Part shown: positions 44,965-54,578 of the stretch, piece by piece
Numbering within the stretch: position 1 is the stretch's first letter
How the letters are laid out: each line of letters opens with the position of its first letter
NCBI RefSeq assembly: GCF_051903075.1
Contig: NZ_CP182422.1
Location: 3,596,001-3,660,000 of the forward strand
Length of the DNA: 64,000 bases
Reading direction: 5' to 3'
DNA from: Embleya sp051903075
GTDB lineage: Bacteria; Actinomycetota; Actinomycetes; Streptomycetales; Streptomycetaceae
Notes under the pieces: generated by a model
What the model was told of the DNA's origin: nothing
Seen by the model: the letters and a program-made list of their open reading frames with translations, nothing else
Databases searched by the model: none
Made by a program: the position numbers and the translations under genes

Positions 44965-47900
44965 TCACTCCCCCGGTACGCCCGCCCGGGACGGCGGGAC
45001 GTGGACCGGCAGTTCGTGCACGTGCGCCCGGCCCGGCGCGAGCGTGTCCACGGCCAGCCGGCCCAGGTGCGGGTGGTGGGTGAAGACCACCACCTGGAAC
45101 CGGTCGGCCATCGCGTCCAGCACCGCGAGCATCGCCCGGGTGCGGCCGTCGTCGAAGGTCATCGCCACGTCGTCGAGCACGATCGGCATCGCCCGCCCTG
45201 CGTCGGCGTAGGCGTCGAGCGAGGCCAGCCGCAGCGCCAGGTAGAGCTGATCGCGGGTGCCCTCGCTCATCTCGTCCACCCCGAGCACGCCGGCCCCCGA
45301 CCCGGCGCCCGCGCGCCGCGCACGCAACACCGGCGCGCCCTTGCGCCCCTCGGTCTCCACCAGGAGCCGGTCGAAGCGACCCCCGGTGAGCGCGGTGAAG
45401 ACCTCCTCCGCCCGGGCCAGGACCGGGGCCTGGTTCTCCTTGCGGTAGTCCTCCATGCATCGCAGCAGCACCTCGCGGGCCAGCCGCAGCCGGACGAACT
45501 CCTCGGTGTCCTCGGCGATCGCGGCGACCGTGCCCGCCACCTCCTCCTGCGCCCGTGCGGCGGCCACCGACTCGCGCTCCAGGTCGAGCATGCGCTGCCG
45601 GCGGCGGCCCAGCGTCTCGCCGGCTTCCGCGTAGGCGGCGTCGGCCTCCTCGACGCGGCGTGCGGAGTCCTCGATCTCCACGTCGAGTTCGTCGGGGGTG
45701 TAGCGCGCGGCCTCCTCTTCGACCTCGGGCGACAGCAGCGCGCGGTGCTCGGCCAGCGCGGCTTCGAGGTCGCGCACCCGGGCCGAACGCTCCACCGCGG
45801 CGCGCAGGTCGGCGAGGTCGGCGGCACCGGACGCGGCGACCAGCGCGGCGAGTTCGGCCTCGATGTGGGCCACGGCGTCGCGGCCGGCGCGCAACGCCCG
45901 GTCCAGATCCGCGATGCGCTCGGCGAGCCCGGTGCGGGCCGCCTCCACGCCGCGCGCCTCGGTCAGCTCGCGGTGCAGGTCGAGGACCGCCGCGAAGGGG
46001 GGTCGGCCGGTGGGCTCGCTCGGCGCCGGGCGCCCGCACGCGAGGAACGCCTCGGCCACGCGGGCGCCGAATCCGGCCACCCGGTCGGCCGCGCGGATCC
46101 GCCGTCGGTCCGCCTCGTCGGCCCGCCCGACCGCCGCCGCCACCTCGGCCAGCGTGGCCACCGCGGCGGCGATCGTGTCCGGGCCGCCCTCGGGCAGGTC
46201 CAGCTCGCTCGCCAGTTCGTGCCGGCGCCGCTCCCAGGCCGCCCGCTCGCCCTCGGCCCGCTCCGACTCGGCGACCGCCTCGGCGAGTTCGGCCTCGGCC
46301 TCGCGCACCGCCGCGACCGCCGCCTCCCGCTCGCGCACCGCGTCGGCCAGCGCGTCGCGGCGCGCGTCGGCCTGCGCGATCAACGCGGGCAGCGTGCTCG
46401 TCCCGGTGGGCGCGCCGGACTCGGCCAGCGCGGTGCGGAAATCGGCCACCAGCGCGGCGACCCGGGCCCGACCGGCGGCCAGCCGATCGCGCACGCCCCG
46501 CGCCTCGACCTCGACCCGGGCCAGTTCGCCGATCGCGTCCAGGACGGCGACGGCGTCGTGCGGGTCGGGGGCGGGCAGGCCGCCGGCCGCCCATGCGCGG
46601 GCCCAGTCCGCGTCGAGCTCGGCCGCCCGTTCGGTCGCCGCCGCCCGTTGCTCGGCCAGCCGGGCCAGCGTGCGCTCGTCGTGGGCGAGGTCGGCCTCCA
46701 GGCGGCCGCGCCGCACCGCTTCCTCGGCCCGTCGCGCGATGTGTTCGGCGATCTCGTCCGCCGCGGCCACGGCCCGCTCGTAGGCGTCGATCCGGTCGTC
46801 GGTCAGCGGCGGGCTCGCGCAGATCAGCGTCCACAGCCGGTCGCGCTCGACCCGGGCCGCCGTCCAGTCGTCGGGGGTGGGCGGCGGGTCGGCCAGGGAC
46901 GACTCGGCCAGTTCGCGAAGGCGCCGGTCGTGCTCGCCCAGCAGCGCCCGCTCGGCCGCCGCCGTCTCCTCCAACTCGGCCCGGACCCGCAGCAGCCGGC
47001 CCAGCCGGTCGGCGACCCACTCGCGCCCCGGCAGCCGCAGCCGCGCCGGGTGCCCGTCGGCGCGCACGTCCAGGTCGACGAGGCCGTGTCGGCCCCGCAG
47101 ATCGGCCGCTTCGTGGTCGAGTTCGGCCAGCCGACGCTCGTCGCGCGCGACGTCCTCGACCGGATCGCCCGGCACCGACCGCAACAGCGCGCGCAGCACG
47201 GCCGGGTCGGCGGGCTCGGGGATCGCCGCACAGGCCGCGCGCGCCGCGTCGAGCCGGGCCCGGCGGTGCGCGACCTGCTCGACGGCGCCGGCGAGTCGGG
47301 CCTCGCACACCGTCAGGTCGTCGCGCAGCGCGGTGACCCGCGCGGCCACGCCCGCGGGCAGCTCGTAGGCGGTCGGGTCGTCGAGGGCGCGGTCCGGGCG
47401 CACCCGGGCCAGCAGTTCGGCGGCCATGCCCCGGGCCTCGGTGGCCTCGGCGTCGGCGTAGTCGGCCTGTTCGACCGCGTCGCGGATCGCCGCGACGTCG
47501 GCGTGCAGCGCGTCCACGGCGGTGCCGGCCGCCAACAGGTCGCGATCCGCCCCCGGTTCGGCCCACTCGGCGCGGGCCCGGCTCGAGTCGCGTTCGACCC
47601 GCGCCAGTTCCGCCGCCGCCTCCGCGGCCCGCGCGTCGAGCGCGGCCAGTGTCGCCGCCACGTCGGCGCCCACCGGCGGCCCGCCCGCGCTCGTCTCGGC
47701 CAGCGCGGCGTCCAGTTCGGCCCGCTTGGCCAGCACCGGCAGCGCCTGGCGGACCCGGTCGAGGCGTTCGAACCGGACCCGCGCGTCGCTGCGGTCGCGG
47801 CCCAGCCGGTCGCGTTCCTCCTCGGCGCGCCGGCTCTCCTTGACCGCCTCGCCGAAGACCGCGGGGGCCAGGCCGTCGTCCTGCACCCGCTTGCGCAGCC

Positions 47901-48462
47901 GGCCGAGTTCGACCAGTCCCGCGTTGATCCGCTGGTTCTTGCCGCGGATCTTGTACAACTGCGCGGCACGTTCCTCGAGGCGGGTCAGCACCTCGCCGAG
48001 CCGGGCCGAGGAGCGCGATTCGAACAGGGCCCGGCCCACGTCGCCCTCGCCGCGCAGCAGTTCGGCCCCGCCCGCGCGCAGCCCGGCGTGGTCGAGCGCG
48101 AACACCTGGCGGAAGTCGTCGCGGCCCACGCCCGCCAGCATCCGGGTCAGCTCGGCCTCGGCCAGGACCGAGCCGTCGGCGCGGGTGAGCGGGTCCCGGT
48201 CGCGCTTGTGCCGCACCACGTCGAGCACCCGCCCGTGCTCGTCCCGCACCAGCGCGCCGAGCTTGAGGTCGCGCATCGCGTGGACGAAGTCGTACGAGGT
48301 CTGTCGGTCCATCCCGTAGAGCAGTTGGTCCAGGGCGTGCCGCACGGTGGACTTGCCGGCCTCGTTCGGACCGCTGATCACGTGCACGCCCGGGGCGCCG
48401 AGTTCGATGTGGCGGTCGGTGAAGCAGCCGAACGCGATCAGGTCGAGCCGGTCGATCCTCAC
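44965..48462 (-). CDS. SbcC/YhaN-like AAA ATPase with long coiled coils
   Basis: 1165 residues from GTG 48462. Walker A G31-P-N-E-A-G-K-S-T39 is the recombination-protein variant shared with SbcC, Rad50 and YhaN. Residues about 190-1000 are Ala/Arg/Glu-rich coiled coil. The C-terminal part has a signature-like EMSEGTRDQLYLALRLA followed by Walker B IVLDDVAMTFDD. It overlaps the nuclease gene (GTGA), so they should act as an SbcCD-like complex processing DNA ends or hairpins. There is no zinc-hook CxxC in the coil that I can see, which favours the YhaN branch. Confidence 0.85.
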   Translation of the reverse strand: MRIDRLDLIAFGCFTDRHIELGAPGVHVISGPNEAGKSTVRHALDQLLYGMDRQTSYDFVHAMRDLKLGALVRDEHGRVLDVVRHKRDRDPLTRADGSVLAEAELTRMLAGVGRDDFRQVFALDHAGLRAGGAELLRGEGDVGRALFESRSSARLGEVLTRLEERAAQLYKIRGKNQRINAGLVELGRLRKRVQDDGLAPAVFGEAVKESRRAEEERDRLGRDRSDARVRFERLDRVRQALPVLAKRAELDAALAETSAGGPPVGADVAATLAALDARAAEAAAELARVERDSSRARAEWAEPGADRDLLAAGTAVDALHADVAAIRDAVEQADYADAEATEARGMAAELLARVRPDRALDDPTAYELPAGVAARVTALRDDLTVCEARLAGAVEQVAHRRARLDAARAACAAIPEPADPAVLRALLRSVPGDPVEDVARDERRLAELDHEAADLRGRHGLVDLDVRADGHPARLRLPGREWVADRLGRLLRVRAELEETAAAERALLGEHDRRLRELAESSLADPPPTPDDWTAARVERDRLWTLICASPPLTDDRIDAYERAVAAADEIAEHIARRAEEAVRRGRLEADLAHDERTLARLAEQRAAATERAAELDADWARAWAAGGLPAPDPHDAVAVLDAIGELARVEVEARGVRDRLAAGRARVAALVADFRTALAESGAPTGTSTLPALIAQADARRDALADAVREREAAVAAVREAEAELAEAVAESERAEGERAAWERRRHELASELDLPEGGPDTIAAAVATLAEVAAAVGRADEADRRRIRAADRVAGFGARVAEAFLACGRPAPSEPTGRPPFAAVLDLHRELTEARGVEAARTGLAERIADLDRALRAGRDAVAHIEAELAALVAASGAADLADLRAAVERSARVRDLEAALAEHRALLSPEVEEEAARYTPDELDVEIEDSARRVEEADAAYAEAGETLGRRRQRMLDLERESVAAARAQEEVAGTVAAIAEDTEEFVRLRLAREVLLRCMEDYRKENQAPVLARAEEVFTALTGGRFDRLLVETEGRKGAPVLRARRAGAGSGAGVLGVDEMSEGTRDQLYLALRLASLDAYADAGRAMPIVLDDVAMTFDDGRTRAMLAVLDAMADRFQVVVFTHHPHLGRLAVDTLAPGRAHVHELPVHVPPSRAGVPGE

Positions 48463-49712
48463 GCGTGCTCCCCGTCGGTCCCGGTGACCAGCGCCGTGAG
48501 CAGTTCCACGGCCTGATCGAAGATGTCGGCGCGCCAGGCCGCGTCGGCGGGGGCTATGCCCTCCTCGGCGACCTTCGGGTCGAGCGTGCGCATCCCGGGC
48601 ACGGTCCGGACCAGCTGCTCCAGCGCGGTCGGGTCGGCGCGCAGCGCCCTGGCCGTCCGGGCCAGGTCCTCCACCAGCGTCGGCACCTCGAACCCGGCGT
48701 CGGCCAGGTCGGCGTGCCGAGTCTCCAGGCGGATCTTCTCCAGCCACACCCCGGAGAACTCGGCGGCCAGCGCCCGGGTCTCGAACACGAATCGGCGCTC
48801 GTCGCGCCACAGCGCCTCGTGCGCGTCGGTGGCGCCGGTGATCCGCACCCGGCCGGCGAGGAGGCGGTCGCCGGCCGCGCCGCGCTGCTCGGCCAGGGCG
48901 CGCCGGACCAGGTCGAGTACTTCGTCGACACCGCCGGCGGTCGAGGCGTCGACGTCGAGGCGGGCCCAGCGCACCACATCCAGGTCGCGGTGCTCGACGG
49001 CGGCCCGGCCGTGGTCGTCGACGGTGATCAGCGTCGCGCCCTTGGGCCCGGTCTCGCGCGCGTGCCGGCCCTGGATGTTGCCCGGGAAGACGATCCACGG
49101 CTCGCGCTCGTGCACCACCTCGCGCGCGTGCACGTGGCCGAGCGCCCAGTAGTCGTAGCCGCGCGAGACCAGGTCGCCGACGCTGCACGGCGCGTAGGTG
49201 GCGTGCCCCTCGGCGCCGGTCAACGCGGTGTGCAGCAGGCCGACGTTGAACATCCCACCGCGCGGCGCGGGATAGGCGAGCGCGAGGTTGTCGGTCACGT
49301 CCCGCACCGCGAAGCCCTGACCGTGCACGGCCAGGCCCAGGTCCTCGAAGGCGACCGTCTCGGGTCGCGCGGTGGAGAAGCGGTGCACGTTGGCCGGCAG
49401 CCGCAGCTCCCGGGTGATCCGGCTGTCGGCGTCGTGGTTGCCCGCGACCAGCAGGACGCGGATGCCCGCCTCCTCCAGGCGGCGCATCTGCACGGCGAAG
49501 AACAACCCCGTGTGGTAGTCCTTCCAGTCGCCGTCGTAGATGTCGCCGGCGAGCAGCACCGCGTCGACCGCCTCGGCGAGCGCCAGGTCGACGAGGTTGA
49601 CCACGGCCCGCCGCGCCGCGCCGCGGATCTGTGCCGCGGGCGCGCCCTCGTAGCCGGAGAGGCCGCGGAGCGGGCTGTCGATGTGCAGGTCGGCGGCGTG
49701 CAACAGCTTCAT
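48459..49712 (-). CDS. SbcD/YhaO-like metallophosphoesterase, DNA repair exonuclease
   Basis: 417 residues from ATG 49712; upstream in-frame sequence is Arg/Pro-rich and not family-like. Phosphoesterase motifs in order: D9-L-H-I-D, GDIYDGDWKDYH near 58, AGNHDAD near 90, GLLHTALTG near 155, and ALGHVHAREVV near 185. These supply the two-metal nuclease centre. The C-terminal ~170 residues form the capping/partner-binding region. The stop overlaps the ATPase start. Length and partner fit the YhaO-YhaN arrangement. Confidence 0.87.
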   Translation of the reverse strand: MKLLHAADLHIDSPLRGLSGYEGAPAAQIRGAARRAVVNLVDLALAEAVDAVLLAGDIYDGDWKDYHTGLFFAVQMRRLEEAGIRVLLVAGNHDADSRITRELRLPANVHRFSTARPETVAFEDLGLAVHGQGFAVRDVTDNLALAYPAPRGGMFNVGLLHTALTGAEGHATYAPCSVGDLVSRGYDYWALGHVHAREVVHEREPWIVFPGNIQGRHARETGPKGATLITVDDHGRAAVEHRDLDVVRWARLDVDASTAGGVDEVLDLVRRALAEQRGAAGDRLLAGRVRITGATDAHEALWRDERRFVFETRALAAEFSGVWLEKIRLETRHADLADAGFEVPTLVEDLARTARALRADPTALEQLVRTVPGMRTLDPKVAEEGIAPADAAWRADIFDQAVELLTALVTGTDGEHA

Positions 49713-49915
49713 GAAGCGGGGCGCCTCCGGTCGGCGATCACGGGCAGCCAGGATAGGCACACGGCACCGACACGGTGGCGGTTTCGTCGGGACCCGACGG
49801 GTGGACACAGGGGTGGGGCTGGCCCCACCCCCGATCGGCCAGGCACCTACCTGGTCGCGCGGCGGCCGTCCGGCCAGGCTGGAGGAAACGCGCCAAGCCC
49901 GTCCGGGAGTTCACC

Positions 49916-50263
49916 GTGACAGCTCGACAGACCGACCGCAGGCACCCGATTTCGACCCCGCTCGTCACCTGCGCGCTCTGTGCGGTGGCCGGCGCCGTGT
50001 TGTGCCTGGCGGCGGTCCATCGGTCCGGGCTCCCGGCGAATCCGAACCTGATCGGGCTGCTGCGGCAACCGGCGCCGCTGACCACCCTGGTGTTCGGCCT
50101 GTCCGGTCTGCTGGTGGCGCTGCGCGGCCGGACCGGGCGGGGAAAACCGGTTGAACCGACCCCGCCGAAGGTCGCACCCTGGAGTCTGCGCCACTCGGCG
50201 GTGAGTACGAGTGGGCCGCCCCGTCACGGGGAGGGGGCGACCCACTCACCCGGGGCCGGTTAA
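49916..50263 (+). CDS. Small two-helix membrane protein
   Basis: 115 residues from GTG 49916 with GGGAG upstream. Hydrophobic segments lie at about 17-34 (TCALCAVAGAVLCLAAVHRSG) and 52-68 (LTTLVFGLSGLLVALRG). The C-terminal ~40 residues are polar and Pro/Ser-rich. No recognised family. Located between the nuclease gene and tRNA-Val. Confidence 0.6.
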   Translation: MTARQTDRRHPISTPLVTCALCAVAGAVLCLAAVHRSGLPANPNLIGLLRQPAPLTTLVFGLSGLLVALRGRTGRGKPVEPTPPKVAPWSLRHSAVSTSGPPRHGEGATHSPGAG

Positions 50264-50306
50264 CCCCGGCGCCACTACTGGTTAAGATGGGCACGCAACT
50301 ACGCAC

Positions 50307-50378
50307 GCTCGCGTAGCTCAGCGGGAGAGCGCCTCGTTCACACCGAGGAAGTCACTGGTTCGATCCCAGTCGTGAGCA
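50307..50378 (+). tRNA. tRNA-Val (anticodon CAC)
   Basis: 72 nt. The acceptor GCTCGCG pairs with CGTGAGC (one G-U), discriminator A. The anticodon stem is CCTCG/CGAGG with loop TTCACAC, giving CAC. The T arm is ACTGG-TTCGATC-CCAGT. CCA is not encoded. No repeat of its 3' end is seen elsewhere in the window, so no element is inserted here. Confidence 0.95.
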
Positions 50379-50382
50379 CCGA

Positions 50383-50931
50383 TCACTTCGTGATCCTGAT
50401 CAATCGAGGGCCGCTCCTGCGAGCGGCCTTCGGCACGTTCAGGACCGTGCCCGGCACCAGGTGGTCCGGATCCGGGCCGATCACGTCCAGGTTCGCCGCG
50501 TAGAGCGCCTGCCAGCCGCCGATCACGCCGAGGTCGCGCGCGATCGAGGAGAGCGTGTCGCCCGCCTTGACCGTGTACCGCGAGCCGAGCATGCCGATCT
50601 GCCGGGCGCACTGCGGCCAGGCCTCCCAGCCCTGCATGCTCAGGATCTGCTCGGCGACGGCGATCTGTTCCTCGCGGGTGGCCCGGTCCGGCCGGTCGGC
50701 GTACTCCTGTCCGCCCGCCTCGTCCCATGTGCTCGGCAGGATCTGGAGTCCGCCGTAGTAGCCGTTGCCGGAGTCGAGACTCCAGCGCCCACTGCTCTCG
50801 CACTCGGCGAGCCGGTCCCAGACGTCGTCCGAGACCGCCTCGGCGGGCGCGGCCCGCCCCACGACGAGTCCGGCGCCCAGGACACCGGCGAGCAGGACAA
50901 CCACGGACGATCGGATGATCAGCTTGGCCAT
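50383..50931 (-). CDS. Secreted Rpf-like transglycosylase with LysM domain
   Basis: 182 residues. A signal peptide ends near residue 32 (VGRAAPAEA). The Rpf domain begins DDVWDRLAECESSGRW at about 35 with catalytic E45, and continues GGLQILPSTWDEAGGQEYADRPDRATREEQIAVAEQIL. A C-terminal LysM (YTVKAGDTLSSIARDLGV) binds peptidoglycan. Resuscitation-promoting factors cleave cell-wall glycan and help spore germination and regrowth. The gene ends 4 bp from tRNA-Val on the opposite strand. Confidence 0.9.
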   Translation of the reverse strand: MAKLIIRSSVVVLLAGVLGAGLVVGRAAPAEAVSDDVWDRLAECESSGRWSLDSGNGYYGGLQILPSTWDEAGGQEYADRPDRATREEQIAVAEQILSMQGWEAWPQCARQIGMLGSRYTVKAGDTLSSIARDLGVIGGWQALYAANLDVIGPDPDHLVPGTVLNVPKAARRSGPRLIRITK

Positions 50932-51112
50932 GTCAGCCGACTGTAGGCAGCCCGCGCGCCGATCCTGGGACCCGACCGGGGGCGGGCCGCGGAATCACCC
51001 GGCTGTCGCAACGCCCGCAGCCCACCGGGCGGTCGGGCGGTCCCGACCGAGGCCGCGCAAAGACGGCCCGCCGATCCGCGCCGAGACGGCCCGTCGATCC
51101 GCCCGACCCGGC

Positions 51113-51400
51113 CTACGGCAGGTCCGGCAGCAGGCTGTCGATGTCCGAGGGCAACAACCCGCTCGGCAACACCCCCGAGGGCAGGCCCGGCTGCTTGGGT
51201 CCCTGGGTCGAGGGGGTCTTCTTCGGGCTGTCGTCGTCGCTGTCCCCGCGGCTGATCAGGATGACCGCGGTCACCACGCCCGCCACCAGCACGAGCGCGA
51301 TCACCAGCATGATCAGCGGGTTGCCGCGGCGACCGCCGCCCTGCGTCGGCGGCGGTCGGTGCGGCTGCTGCGGATACGGCGGCGGTTCGTGGTGCGACAC
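51113..51400 (-). CDS. Small single-pass membrane protein, Pro-rich
   Basis: 95 residues. The N-terminal 28 residues are Pro/Gln/His-rich (PPPYPQQPHRPPPTQGGG). One membrane segment covers about 29-50, and the outer part is Asp/Ser/Pro-rich with repeated LPSG units. This layout is common among actinomycete envelope proteins of unknown role. The start ATG 51400 is clear; there is a 712-bp distance to the nearest gene upstream on this strand. Confidence 0.65.
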   Translation of the reverse strand: MSHHEPPPYPQQPHRPPPTQGGGRRGNPLIMLVIALVLVAGVVTAVILISRGDSDDDSPKKTPSTQGPKQPGLPSGVLPSGLLPSDIDSLLPDLP

Positions 51401-51606
51401 GGGCTTCGACCCCCAAGGCGACCGGTGCCGGGGGCGAACTGTCCCCGAACATCCATGCTGTCACGATCCGGACGTGCCGGAGCCGGACCGTCGAAGTCCG
51501 GGCAAAGTGAGCACCGATTCGAGGGAATCCCCGCCCCGACCGCCGCGGATGCACGAGCCGCCGGACGAACGCGCCGCGCCGACCGCCCGATCGCGTCCCG
51601 CGCGGC

Positions 51607-52182
51607 TCACAGGTCCTTGGTCAGCTCCTCGAACTCCAGGTCGTCGCGCAGCGGCCTGCCGAACCGCTCGTTGCCGTAGGGGAACGGGATGCGCACTCCG
51701 GTGCGGGCGAAGCCGCGCCGCTCGTACCAGGCGATCAGCTCCTCGCGCTGGCGGATGACCGTCATCCGCATGCGCTTGGCGTCCCACCGCCGTACCGCGA
51801 CCCGCTCCGCCTCGGCGAGCAGCGCTCGGCCCAGGCCGCCGCCCTGGCGACCGGGACGCACGGCGAACATGCCGAAGTACACGACCGAGTCGGGATGCCG
51901 CTCCAACTGGCAGCAGCCGAGCAGTACGCCGTCCCGCTCGGCGATCCACATCACACTGTCCGAGCCCTCGACCACCGCCGCGACGCCGTCCGCGTCGGTG
52001 CGCTGCCCCTCCAGGAGTTCGGCCTCGGTGGTCCAGCCCGCACGGCTCGCCTCGCCGCGGTAGGCGGATTCGACCAGTTCGAGCAGGGCAGGGATATCCG
52101 CCGGTCCGGCCTGCCGGAAGCCGACGGCGACGACCGCGTCGGGGGACTCCTGCGTTCGGGTCGACGCGTCCTGCGGCACCAT
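51607..52182 (-). CDS. GNAT family N-acetyltransferase
   Basis: 191 residues from ATG 52182. FRQAGPADIPALLELVESAYRGEASRAGW opens the fold. The acetyl-CoA loop is GMFAVRPGRQGGGLGRALLAEAERVA near 105-130, with Q/R-x-x-G-x-G/A intact. ELIAWYERRGFARTGVRIPFPYG closes the domain. Acceptor substrate cannot be read from sequence. It is divergent from the large membrane protein at 52410, with 227 bp between them. Confidence 0.88.
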   Translation of the reverse strand: MVPQDASTRTQESPDAVVAVGFRQAGPADIPALLELVESAYRGEASRAGWTTEAELLEGQRTDADGVAAVVEGSDSVMWIAERDGVLLGCCQLERHPDSVVYFGMFAVRPGRQGGGLGRALLAEAERVAVRRWDAKRMRMTVIRQREELIAWYERRGFARTGVRIPFPYGNERFGRPLRDDLEFEELTKDL

Positions 52183-52409
52183 GGTTGTCTCTCGCCCCTC
52201 GTCGATTCGGCAATGTGTTCCATGCCGTCCCCGAGCGTACGGCGTGGGTCCCGAGAGGGGCCCGCGGCTTTCGGTCGCGGTCGGGCGGTGACAAGGTGTC
52301 CGGAAGCCGGCAACCGGATGGCCCCGCCATGAATCGGGGGTCACCGGGCCACGAATCCGGACCAAATCCGGGAAAAGCAGAAATTCCAGGAAAACGGGAG
52401 AAGCCGTAC

Positions 52410-54560
52410 ATGGTGAGGGCAGGCGTTCGCCGGCTGCTGGACATACGGAGGACCAGGCTCTCCCTGGCCCTGGTGGGTCTGTGGCTGCTCGCCGCATGCG
52501 TCGCCGTCCGACAGGCCAACGAAGTACTCGACCGACCCGAGGACCGCAGGCTGCCGGACCTGGACGCGTGGCTCGGCCCCGACGGCGTACTGCATCTGCC
52601 GGGCTCGCTCTACGACACCGACGCGCGCGGCACCACCTTCGGCGGCACCCCCTTCGCCGGCTGGGTGCTGCGCCCGCTCACCCGGGCGGCGGAGCACACG
52701 CTGGGCGTCGCCTGGACGGTGGCCACCCTGCTCATCGTGGCCGCGATCGCGGTGGTGGTCGCTCGGGCGGTGCCCGGCCTGCGCACCCGCCGCGCCCGGC
52801 TGCTCGCGACGCCGCTGATCATCACCCTGCTTGTGGTGTCCCTGCCGGTGCGCGGCAACCTGTCACTCGGCCAGCTCAGCCTGCTCCCGGTCCTGCTCGC
52901 GCTGCCCGCGATGCTCAAAGCCGCCCCGGGTCGGGTCGCCTCGATAGCGATGGGCGTCGCCGCCGCGCTGCATCCGGCGATGTTGCTGTTCGCCGTCTAC
53001 CTGTGGCTGACCGGCAAGCAGCGCGCGGCCGCGAACGCGACGGCCACCTTCCTCGGCTGCACCGCGCTGGCCTGGGTCACCATGCCGCACGACTCCTTCA
53101 CGTACTGGGTGCACCACGTCGCCGGCGCGGGCCTGGGCGGCGACGCCGACGCGCTGTCCAACCAGTCGCTGCACGGTCTGCTGCTGCGGGTCGGCCTGTC
53201 CGGGCCGCTGGAGATCGTGCTCGTGGTGCTGCTGTCCGCCGCCGTGTTGTGGTTCGGCGTGCCGCGCGCGGTGGCCTACGCCAAGGACGGACAGGCGCTG
53301 CTCGGCGCCGCGCTGGCCGGCTGTGTGATGGTCGCGATCTCCCCCGTGTCCTGGCAGCACCAGCAGTTGTGGATCCTGCTCGTCGCGGTCGCCCGGCTCG
53401 GCGCCAGGCAGACGGACCGCATGGTGTGGCCGGTCGCGGTCTTCATGATCATGACCCTCGACAGCAAGACGCTGGTCTGGGGCAAGCTGGCCGCCGTCCG
53501 CACGATCGCCGACAACGGGCCGCTGCTGCTCGCGATCGCCTCGGCGTGCGCGGTGCCGTTCATCACCAAGGCGTCGGCCAAGTGGAGTCCCCAGGCGGTG
53601 CCGCAGGGGGTCGCGGACAAGGGCCGGTTCGCCTGGATCCCGGCGCTGCCGTTCGGCTGGCGTCCGCTGTCGCGGCCGAACCTGCTGCTCGAACTGCTGA
53701 TGATCCGGGTCGGCTACCAGGCCTACTCGTTCATCCGGGCGTCGGTGCCCGACCAGCGCCAGGTGGCCGAGGAGCACGGGCAGCAGATCATCGACCTGGA
53801 GAAGTTCCTGCACATCGACGTCGAGCGCGGCCTGAACCACTTCGTGGCCAGGATCGGCTGGCTGCAGAGCGGCATGAACTTCTTCTACGAGACGTTCCAC
53901 TTCATCGTGCCGCTGACCATCCTGGCCATCCTGTACGTGCGCAAGCCCGCCGCCTATCGCTCGGCGCGCACCGTGCTGAGCGTGGCCACCCTCACCGGCC
54001 TGGTCGGGTTCTGGCTCTACCCGCTCGCGCCGCCGCGGCTGATGCCGGGCTACGACTACATCGACACCGTGCACGGCGTGCAGGACCTGAACAACCCGGA
54101 CTTCGGCGCGCTGACCAAGATCTCCAACCAGTACGCGGCGATGCCCTCGCTGCACGTGGGCTGGTCGTTGTGGTGCGGGTTGATGATCCTGGCCATCGCG
54201 CCGAAGGGCTGGCGCTGGCTGGGTCTGCTCTACCCGCTGTCCACCACGATCGTGGTGATGGGCACCGCCAACCACTGGATCATGGACGCGGTCGGCGGCG
54301 CCGCGGTGGTCACCCTGGGCTTCGTGGTCCAGCACCTGCTGACCGGCCGCTCGGCCTTCTCGGTCGACCCGGTCGCCGCGCCCGTCGCCGAGCCGGTCGC
54401 CGTCGCGGCGGGGGCCGGATCCGGGGTCGCCGACGCGATTAGCACACCGGTGACGGTCGGGGCGGGTGAGTCGGAGGTGACCACTCGTTCGCGGGAGCCA
54501 AAGCAGGATGATCCCGATTCGCGGGATGATCCCGACAAACAGCCGGTCAGCCGCAAATAG
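52410..54560 (+). CDS. Bifunctional membrane protein: GT87-like glycosyltransferase fused to PAP2 phosphatase
   Basis: 716 residues from ATG 52410 with CGGGAG upstream. Residues ~15-400 hold eight or more membrane helices of the GT87/DUF2029 polyprenol-mannose-dependent mannosyl/arabinosyltransferase fold. Residues ~430-640 form a PAP2 phosphatase/transferase. Its motifs include FYETFHFIVPLTI, then AMPSLHVGWSLW (S-x-H) and ANHWIMDAVGG (H-x3-D), as in inositol phosphotransferase-type PAP2 proteins. A disordered acidic tail follows. The fusion suggests coupled transfer and lipid-phosphate release in cell-wall or lipid glycan assembly; that is inference. Confidence 0.83.
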   Translation: MVRAGVRRLLDIRRTRLSLALVGLWLLAACVAVRQANEVLDRPEDRRLPDLDAWLGPDGVLHLPGSLYDTDARGTTFGGTPFAGWVLRPLTRAAEHTLGVAWTVATLLIVAAIAVVVARAVPGLRTRRARLLATPLIITLLVVSLPVRGNLSLGQLSLLPVLLALPAMLKAAPGRVASIAMGVAAALHPAMLLFAVYLWLTGKQRAAANATATFLGCTALAWVTMPHDSFTYWVHHVAGAGLGGDADALSNQSLHGLLLRVGLSGPLEIVLVVLLSAAVLWFGVPRAVAYAKDGQALLGAALAGCVMVAISPVSWQHQQLWILLVAVARLGARQTDRMVWPVAVFMIMTLDSKTLVWGKLAAVRTIADNGPLLLAIASACAVPFITKASAKWSPQAVPQGVADKGRFAWIPALPFGWRPLSRPNLLLELLMIRVGYQAYSFIRASVPDQRQVAEEHGQQIIDLEKFLHIDVERGLNHFVARIGWLQSGMNFFYETFHFIVPLTILAILYVRKPAAYRSARTVLSVATLTGLVGFWLYPLAPPRLMPGYDYIDTVHGVQDLNNPDFGALTKISNQYAAMPSLHVGWSLWCGLMILAIAPKGWRWLGLLYPLSTTIVVMGTANHWIMDAVGGAAVVTLGFVVQHLLTGRSAFSVDPVAAPVAEPVAVAAGAGSGVADAISTPVTVGAGESEVTTRSREPKQDDPDSRDDPDKQPVSRK

Positions 54561-54578
54561 TGACGACACGCGCGCTCA

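Noticed and set aside
45001..48516. 1171-codon open frame opposite the SbcC-like gene
   Set aside because: Composition bias from the opposite strand; no ribosome site or domain, and the minus-strand ATPase motifs are unambiguous.
50307..50430. Second element integrated at tRNA-Val
   Set aside because: No direct repeat of the tRNA 3' end and no integrase nearby.
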